A DNA stretch of 64,000 nucleotides. Source: Cylicocyclus nassatus. Taxonomy: Eukaryota; Nematoda; Chromadorea; Rhabditida; Strongylidae. The notes beneath the pieces were generated by a model. The model was not told the DNA's origin and ran no database searches. It saw only the letters and a list, made by a program, of their open reading frames with translations. Numbering within the stretch: the first letter of the stretch is position 1; each line of letters starts with the position of its first letter. Where the stretch lies: contig CATQJL010000112.1 in the NCBI GenBank assembly GCA_958299035.1, positions 66,743,117-66,807,116 of the forward strand. The letters are read 5' to 3'. The position numbers and the translations under genes are program-made. Of the stretch, positions 56,291 through 64,000 are shown in pieces.

Positions 56291-59200
56291 ATCCCACGAT
56301 TAGAACTGGCCGCGCTGATGATTGGTGCAAAACTTCTCACATATATCACGAAACAACTCGACATTTGCATTTCAAGAAAGTATCTTTGGACCGACAGCAT
56401 AGTATCCCTAGCTTGGACTAAAAGCAATAGGGATCTTCCCGTCTTCGTCAAAAATCGTGTAAGGATTATACACGAAAACACCGTAGATGTCATTTTGCGA
56501 CATATTCCCGGTGAACTCAATCCTGCTGATGTAGGAACACGAGGAGCTTCGGTTGAAGAGTTATCGAAGTTCAAACAGTGGTGGAGCGGACCAAAATTTC
56601 TTCAGGAGAAACCAGAATTCTGGCCTTCCAACTTGATGGAAACCTTTGGAAGCACTAACACAGAAACTGCAAAGGAAGAAAAGAAGTCCCAAACGTTTTC
56701 GTGCAATTCTCCTCGCATATGTGTCTTCTCATCCAACAAAAATGGTGATCATGACAAATGGAACAATATGATCATAGATGCATCTCGTTTCAGCACATGG
56801 AACAAACTGGTAAACACTCTTGCTTATGTTCTGAAATTCATAACGGTTAGGGTACCAAGAGCGACTACAATATTTGGATACTCAAGGGTAGCGCGTCTGA
56901 ATAATGCGGAAATCATAATATTTCGCCTCGCTCAGGCGATGACTCCGCCATCCGAAGAACACAAGAAACAACTTCATCTTTTTCAATGCCCTCAGAGTCT
57001 GCTATGGAAAAGCAAAGGCCGAATAGACTACGCTAATTTGCCTTCGGAAGCAATTACTCCAGCCTTCTTGCCACGCGCGAATAGGATTACCTCGCTTTTT
57101 GTGCTTCACGTCCATCAAGTCAACAATCACTGCGGAGTCAATCATACTTTGACACTCTGCCGCTTAAAAGCATGGATTCCCCAAGGAAGGGCTGTCGTGA
57201 AGAAAATCATACACCGCGATTGCTTCAAGTGCAAAAAATATCAAGCAAAGCCCTTCGCTCTTCCACCTTTCCCAGTTCATCCTGACAGGAGAGTGAGACC
57301 GCCTCAGTACCCCTTCCAAAACACCGGCATGGATTTCTTTGGACCCCTTTCATACAGAACTCAAGAACAGTCAACTGGAAACTATTGGATGATTTTGCTC
57401 ACATGTTTGAATTGTAGAGCTATATTCGTAGATGTCATCCTCGATATGTCCGCGCACACCGTCTTGCACATTCTACGACGCTTCTTTGCCACCATGGGAT
57501 GCCCATCCTGGATTATCTGCGATAATGCCCAATCTTTCAAAACGATCAATCGCTGCTTCGCTTCTCTCCCTGAGCCTCAGACCAACATGGACTTAATTGA
57601 CTACTGCTCGAAACGACGAATTGAGATGAAGTTCATCCCAAGCCTGAGTCCATGGCAAGGAGGTATGTATGAAAAGATGATAGATATTTTCAAGAAGTCA
57701 TACAGATTTTCTATCGGAAACAATCTACTAAACATTGAGGATATCAAGACTATAGCCAAAGAAGCTGAGGCTATAGTGAACACCAGACCACTTACTTACT
57801 ATGTTGATGAATCAAACTATTTGCCGTTGCGTCCTATCGATTTCATTCGACCGTATGCCTTACTTAGCAGCAGTCAACCCGAAAATCACGAGGAAGACTG
57901 GATACCGAATCCAACAAATCACACCACGTTGTTGGCCGATTGGAGCCGTACAAACAAATTCCTTTCTAACTTTTGGAAAAGGTGGACAACTGAATATCTT
58001 ACTGCTATGAGAGAACACTTCAAGGACAAACACCAAACGCCCAGATCGCACGAAGATGATGCACCAAAAAAGGGGGACTACGTGCTTATACATGACGAGT
58101 TTCTGAACAAAGGACAGTGGAAAATGGGAGAAGTGGTCGGATCCCAAGACAATTTTCGAAGATCAGTTGAAATACGTCTGCCTTCAAAACGAATTATCAC
58201 ACGCCCCAATAACCTCGTTCACAAGATGGAATTAGGCCCCGAATCGAAGGATTTCAAGAAGGAAGACGTGTCTCCGCCGTCAGATGAAACCGAGCAATCG
58301 AGACATCCCATGATAACCAGATCAAGGGCAAGGTTACAGGCAAGCACCACCCTACTTTGTCTCAGCTTGCTCCTTTGCACTATGATAACGACCTCTCAAA
58401 CTTTGAAAAATCTTCACTCATTGGTCGAAACAGACTACACCCGCTGTTCCGACGACCTTATGGAAGAGAAAACGATATTGTATGCAACCAATTGCGTACC
58501 AAAAGGAATCGCCGTAGCACGAATCAAGACTAAAGGTAAACCCTTCTGTTGGTTCCCAGTATTGTGCCCACTTGGTCATATACGATTCTCACACAAATCG
58601 TCAACATTATGCGGAGAAAAATGTGAATGTCCTGCATGGGCATCCGCATGTTCCTTTAGCGAAAGCTCATACACAACGCTATCATATCGTGAACAATTAC
58701 CACTTTCTGTCCTACATTATCAACCCAAATACGTGTGTTCATTCGAATTTTCTTCCTCATGCGATACAACAAAGAAACTAGGCTTCTTCAATCAAGTACA
58801 ACTATACGATGACGAGCTACTGTTGGTAGAAAACTTAGTGATAAGCATTCGCGATTATGTCAACGAGCACGACTTCATATGCTTCGACAAAAGGGGTCGG
58901 AAGCGTCAAGCAACGAAGTTTATCACAGGAACATCCCAGTTCTGCAAGAGACACAAATGCCATCTACGAGCACGTCTATTCTGCATCTATGACAACCCCT
59001 TGACAATGCTGATCCTCAACACAACAAGCAATTTAACGATACCAATCAAGGCCTGGGGGTCTGTGGCAAAAACCTACTATGGGTTTGCTAGCAACATAGT
59101 AAACAAAATGAACGACTCGGATGATATACTACTCATATCGAACCCTACGACAGGGACCTCAAATAACTTACAACTCGTCACTGAATGTGTGAAGGGAGGA

Positions 59201-61264
59201 CTATCGCTGACGATCAAATCCAGATACGAATTCATCGAAGCTTGTGTAGAACAGTACTGCGTATTCATTGAAGAAGCTCTCTCGCATGATATAGTATTCC
59301 CAAACTCGATCGTTCTATACGACTATACGGTCATACTAACTATCTGGACCACTTCGAGACCTTATCAAACGAAGGCACACTGCAGAGCTCATCCCTTATG
59401 CGAGATGCTGAGATGCACATTTTGTCTTCAGAAGCTCTACAACTCACAATGCTGGACTTTAACAGAGATAGCTTTTGCAGCTACCGGAATATTTTTCATT
59501 TCGCTTCTATTACCATGGGTACTTTTGACCATCAAGATTGTCACTCTACTTTGGAAATTTTTCAAACTTCTCATAAGATGTGCATGTTCGTTCATAGGGA
59601 AATTCTTACCGGTTCGTCACCTACCAAAAATTCTACGACAACGATCCACTGTCCGTCCATACATCTGCCGACGGCATCGAACTAGAAAAAGGAGTTTGTT
59701 GCTTTGCATCCTCGTTTCCCTACTCGAATTACAATGTACACAAGAGTGCGCACAAGTCACTTCCATTACGGCTACTGAGAAAGTTTGTCATCTTTCCAAC
59801 GGCTCTGAGACGTGTACTTACGATGAAGCAACAGTCCTGACCCTTCAACCTTTGCTACAGGAAACATGCCTTGCGATCAGAGATCATCACGGCGTTATAC
59901 TTGCTACTCTATCCCTCAAAATTGATGGAATACGCTTCAAATGTCACCGAAAACTTGAATTCTTCACCAGAGATCATCAGTTAAAATCGGAGTCGATACA
60001 CAGATGTTACCTGGCCGGAAGTTGCCAAGAAAATACATGCGATAACATCTCACCAAAGGACAAACTCGAGGAAATTTCAAGGATAGCCAATGAACACCCA
60101 GGATATACATATTGCTCATCCAGTTGTGGATGCCTCACTTGTGAAGGCTGCTTTATGTGCCAGCCCAGTTGCCTATTCTACAGAATCTACGCCGTCCCTA
60201 CCAGTGAAACGATCTACCGCATATTTACTTGCCCCAGTTGGGAGGTAGGCGTGAACGCCGCTGTAACACTTCAACAAAACGGTTTCGACGCCTCCTCTAC
60301 AGTCCTAAGATTATACCCAGGACAAACAAGCCTTTGGAATCATCTGAGATTCACTCTCACAACTGCCATTAGTCCACAGCTACCAATACTCTCATCGGCG
60401 TTTATTTCAACAGGAAAGAAAACCTCCATCATTGAACCAGCACACAGAGGGCAGCTGACTCCAAAGAGCGCTGGCCAACTTCAATGTGCCTCCCAAAACC
60501 ACGCAAAGGACTTCAATTGCACCTTTAGTAGTAGAGCATGCACATGCACTGATGGATTACAGAAGGTGTCATGTATATGCAGCACAGGAAACGTCCATAA
60601 TCTCATGAAAAGTGCTCCGTTACCTCAAGTCTCTAAAGCCTATGCGATTTTCAGTCAAAGAGGCGAAATATACGCTAAAACAAGGGTTGGATCAGCGCTA
60701 CAAATTCAAGTCGTTGCCGAAAACATGAAAATTACTGCTCGACAAACGCATACCTCCTGCGAAGTAGAAGTAAGCGACCTTGTAGGGTGCTACAGCTGCA
60801 TCAGCGGTGCTGAGCTTCGTTTATCATGCAGGAGCATGGAAGGTGACACGCTAGCTTATGTCTTGTGCCCGAACGAAAATCAAGTAGCAAAGTGCACAAA
60901 GAATGGTTTTCTAAACAAACTGAGATTTCATTTCAACACTTCATCTGTTTCTGTGGACTGTGAATTCAGTTGCCCCAAAGGGAAAAGTTCTATAAAAATT
61001 TATGGACGCCTACACTACATCAATGACGACACAATTGAGGACGACTCGCTAGCCGACAATCAACCTGGCAATCCCAAAGGCAACACTTACTGGGACACAT
61101 TGAATAATCAATTTGGAAGTCTCCTTTTGTATGTTCCTAAAATCATTGTACGAAATTTGAAAACGATTACTTTCCCTATTGTACTCGTCCTCCTCCTCTT
61201 ATGCACCTTCTTACTATATTACAAGAAGTTTCTTCTTCCTTCGTATCATCACAAACATTCTTGA
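56250..61264 (+). CDS. BEL/Pao RNase H (rest)-integrase-envelope (second frame)
   Basis: This frame (open from 56153; numbering below from there) picks up RNase H at TIPRLELAALMIGAKL. Integrase has a zinc-binding HVHQVNNHCG...CFKC module from residue 319 and the catalytic triad Asp394, Asp457 and Glu507. A C-terminal segment ends near residue 700. With no stop, an envelope follows from about Met720: a hydrophobic leader at 731-750, a Cys-rich ectodomain, a basic RGRKRQ site at 914, a membrane segment at 1101-1140, a second signal-like segment at 1181-1196, another Cys-rich ectodomain with CGCLTCEGCFMCQPSC at 1325-1340 followed by LFYRIYAVP, and a final membrane anchor at 1671-1693. This Gn-Gc-like layout, and the CGC...CLFYRIYA motif, match phlebovirus-type class II fusion glycoproteins, which are known in some nematode Cer elements. 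The break relative to the first frame is a net +1 (or -2) change. Cleavage sites are inferred. Confidence 0.88.
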
Positions 61265-61272
61265 CTGTGCAT

Positions 61273-61287
61273 CTCCCTCGTGGGGAG
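61273..61287 (+). promoter_or_regulatory. polypurine tract candidate
   Basis: TGGGGAG immediately precedes the 3' LTR, preceded by CTCCCTCG. It is short for a polypurine tract but correctly placed for plus-strand priming. Confidence 0.5.
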
Positions 61288-61609
61288 TTTCTGTAAAGCT
61301 ACAGAAAATCAGGCCGGCATCCTCGGCACTAACGATTCATTTGCATTCCTCAGCATCCTCGACCATTAACGATCCATTTGTGTTCCTCGGCATCTTCAGC
61401 CATTTAGTCACTAACGATCCATCTGTATTCCTCGGCATCCTCGACCATTAACGATCCATTTGTGTTCTTCGGCATCCTCGGCCACTAACGATTCATTTGT
61501 ATTCCTCGGCAGCGAATATGCATGGTATATAAGTCGAGGGAGAATTCAGTTTTTTGCTGATCGCTCTATGCAATAAACGTTTCGTCCTTCTCTTCGCCTA
61601 TTCAGCTCA
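61288..61609 (+). repeat. 3' LTR of the BEL/Pao element
   Basis: 322 bases, with no difference from the 5' LTR that I could find by reading. Followed by GCCGG, the target duplication. Confidence 0.93.
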
Positions 61610-61763
61610 GCCGGCTTGAAGCGAGGTACTATTAGCCACAGCTTTCCTTGAGCAAAATATGATAACGTGGAGAATTTTCCATACGGTTCCCCTACAATTT
61701 ACAAAAGCTCGCTCGCGAAAAAAAAATCCGAGATTATCTGAGTGAGATTCTCCCAAAATATTA

Positions 61764-62777
61764 GGTTGTCCCGAAAGTTTTGTCCGTTTTTTCAACATAT
61801 CATAAAAACGCATGGAACGGAGATAGGAAAACGCTTTAAGCACTAGCCCACGCATCTTTTCCTCCTCATTCTAACTGTCAAGCCCTCATGCCGATTACTC
61901 TCTTGCTCACGGAGATAAACGCCGAAATTTCGAACCCATGGTTTTTACTATGTCCAAGTTTGGCAATTTTTCACAATCTTTATTTTTGACTTTCGGAAAA
62001 GCTTTGGCAACAGTTAGATAGAGCAAACAAAAGGCAATATAAATGCAATTTTGCGGCATCTATAGCCAGCCTTGAAAATTTTTTAGAATTATTTTCTGAT
62101 GCTATCAAATTCCAGTTTTGGTGATGCCAAAAGCCAGAGATCATGAAACGGAGCACAACTAGGGTGTTATTCGATGCAGCTTTTCCTCCTCTTTCCAGTG
62201 AGTGTATTTTCTCTCCAATTTGAGGGGTCCTTGGCGATAAAATTTTCATAATTCTTGAATTTGACCCCACCCCAGCGTGTGCACGTAAAATGCAAAATCT
62301 TATATTTCAAAGCGGTAAACGCTCATTTGCTTCGTAAAAATAGTGAATAATCGTAATCGGTTTTTGAAAGCTTTAAAATCCGATGATTTGTTAGTGTTCG
62401 AGGCGTTTCTGTATTTTAGAACTTCTCAAAAGTGAAGACTTTTGAAAAAATTATCTTTAAAAATATTGAAAAGCCAGCTAGATATCCAAATAATTGCATT
62501 GCATTGCCCTTTGCTTACTCTATCTGAGGGCTATCAAAGGTCTTCCAAAAGTTGAAAATAAAGATTGTGAAAAATTGTCAAACTTGGACCTAGTAAATAC
62601 TATGGGTTCGAAATTTTGGCGTTTATCTCAGTGAGCAAAAGAGTAATCTGCACAAGATCACGACAGTTAGAAAGAGGAGGAAAAGATGCGTCGGGTAGTG
62701 CTTAGAGCGTTTCCCTATCTTTGTTCCACGTATTTTTATGATAGGTTGAAAAAACGGACAAAACTTTCGAGACAACC
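61764..62777. mobile_element. mariner-type foldback element with ~290-base arms
   Basis: TA-flanked. The tips GGTTGTCCCGAAAGTTTTGTC and GACAAAACTTTCGAGACAACC are inverted mariner-style ends. The arms (61764-62050 and 62490-62777) stay alignable, for example AATTTTTCACAATCTTTATTTT and its complement. The 1014-base element has no transposase frame; the short loop holds only AT-rich DNA. Confidence 0.85.
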
Positions 62778-62954
62778 TAATACTTGCTTTCAAAGGATAG
62801 ATATTTTAGCAGATTAAGAAAGAGATAGATGAGAAAATTCGTACTGAATCCTTTCCCCAGGACCCTCGCTTTCTCTTCAAACAGGACTTAAGCTTACTGC
62901 CTTTCTCTGCGGCAAAAGTAGATTTTATAGAAGGAAAAGCTTTTAACAGCAGTT

Positions 62955-64000
62955 TCTTTTGATGCCTTCCAAGGGGATCATGTTCGCCCTGCTCTTTTCT
63001 TTTTGGGCAAAAGTAGGAAATCCTCAGTGAAAAAAACTTAAATTTCTTTCGACATCAAACTTTATCTGTAAAACCTTGGAACTTCGAAATCGCACCCTTA
63101 AAGTCCTTTGTCCCTTCCAAGGGGACCATGTTCGCCCTGCTCTTTTCTATTTGGGCAAAAATAGGGATTCCTCAGTGAACAAAACCTAAAGTTTCTTTCG
63201 ACATCAAACTTTGTCTGTAAAACATTGGAAGTTCGAAAATTTCGAAGTTCCAATGTTTTATAGACAAATTGCCCATAAAGTCCTTGGTCACCTCCAAGGG
63301 GACCACATTCGCCCTGCTCTTTTCTATTTGGGCAAAAATAGGGATTCCTCAGTGAAAAAAAACCAAAGGTAATTTGTTTGTGAGCCCTTGGAGTTCGTTA
63401 GAAAAAAATACGTGCCGCATAGAGTCCCTAGTCCCTTCCAAGGAGACCATGTTCGCCCTGCTCTTTTCTATTTGAGCAATAGTAGAATTCCTCAGTGAGT
63501 TAAAAACCTAAAATTTCTTTCGACATCAAACTTTGTCTGTAAAACATTGGAACTTCAAAAATTTCGAAGTTCCAATGTTTTACAGACAAATTGCCCATAA
63601 AGTCCCTGGTCACTTCCAAGGGGACCACATTCGCCCTGCTCTTTTCTATTTGGGCAAAAATAGGGATTCCTCAGTGAAAAAAAACCTAAAGTTTCTTTCG
63701 ACATCAAACTTTATCTATAAAACCTTGGAACTTCGAAATCGCAAACTTAAAGTCCCTTGTCCCTTCCAAGGGGACCACATTCGCCCTGCTCTTTTCTTTT
63801 TGGGCAAAAATAGGGATTCCTCAGTGAAAAAAAAACCTAAAGTTTCTTTCGACATCAAACTTTGTCTGTAAAACATTGGAAGTTCGAAAATTTCGAAGTT
63901 CCAATGTTTTATAGACAAATTGCCCATAAAGTCCCTGGTCACTTCCAAGGGGACCATGGTCGCCCTGCTCTTTTCTTTTTGGGCAAAAGTAGGAATTTCT
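62955..64000. repeat. minisatellite array with two-unit higher-order structure, running off the window
   Basis: The landmark AAGGGGACCA(T/C)(G/A)TTCGCCCTGCTC lies at about 62972, 63118, 63298, 63441, 63620, 63770 and 63948. The spacing alternates between about 146 and 179 bases. Longer units carry a palindrome ACATTGGAACTTCGAAAATT / TTTCGAAGTTCCAATGT (near 63222-63257, 63541-63580 and 63871-63910). It is related to 49830-52080. The array continues past 64000. Confidence 0.85.

Larger units (their letters stand above)
52116..61614 (+). mobile_element. BEL/Pao endogenous-retrovirus-like element with envelope
   Basis: The 9.49-kb element (52121-61609) is flanked by the 5-base target duplication GCCGG (52116-52120, 61610-61614). 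The two 322-base LTRs read as identical, so insertion was recent. The order is LTR, tRNA-type primer site, Gag with zinc knuckles, protease, RT, RNase H, integrase, envelope, purine tract, LTR. Protease and integrase-before-envelope order and the RT style fit BEL/Pao. The only coding defect I see is one frame change in RNase H (around 56250-56290). Envelope fused in frame behind integrase is notable. Confidence 0.92.

Overview
This is eukaryotic, AT-rich, gene-poor DNA, most likely from a parasitic clade V (strongylid or hookworm-like) nematode. The reasons are: very short introns in the gene models I could rebuild; a BEL/Pao retroelement whose envelope carries a phlebovirus-Gc-like cysteine signature, as known for Cer-type nematode elements; an RTE LINE; Tc1/mariner-type and many foldback elements; and an SL1-like 15-mer. 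The species is an inference from these features. I see no bacterial operons, CRISPR arrays or rRNA genes.

Two host genes can be supported. At 14.9-16.4 kb on + lies a two-exon gene for a 74-residue secreted peptide with a CS-alpha-beta (defensin-like) cysteine pattern, with a TATA box and an AATAAA signal. At about 36.6-37.6 kb on + lies a gene of at least four exons with a PAN/Apple-like N-terminal part. A weaker two-exon candidate is at 8.0-8.3 kb.

The rest is layered mobile DNA. 3.5-13.7 kb holds decayed mariner-type copies, a LINE RT fossil and palindromic MITEs. 17.7-19.2 kb is a 0.5-kb-arm inverted repeat. 20-25.5 kb is GC-rich repeat and SINE-like material. 25.8-34.5 kb has further copies of the same families, including a Tc1-like foldback with a hairpin element nested in its loop. 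38.2-42.4 kb is a TTCGAATA-rich repeat hosting a gag-protease-only LTR element and a TIR element. 42.6-47.8 kb is a string of MITEs, with an RTE LINE nested in a foldback.

52.1-61.6 kb is a nearly intact BEL/Pao endogenous-retrovirus-like element. It has identical 322-bp LTRs, a 5-bp target duplication, a Gag-protease-RT frame, then an RNase H-integrase-envelope frame separated from the first by one frame change. Related ~155-bp minisatellite arrays lie on both sides (49.9-52.1 kb, and 62.96 kb to the window end).
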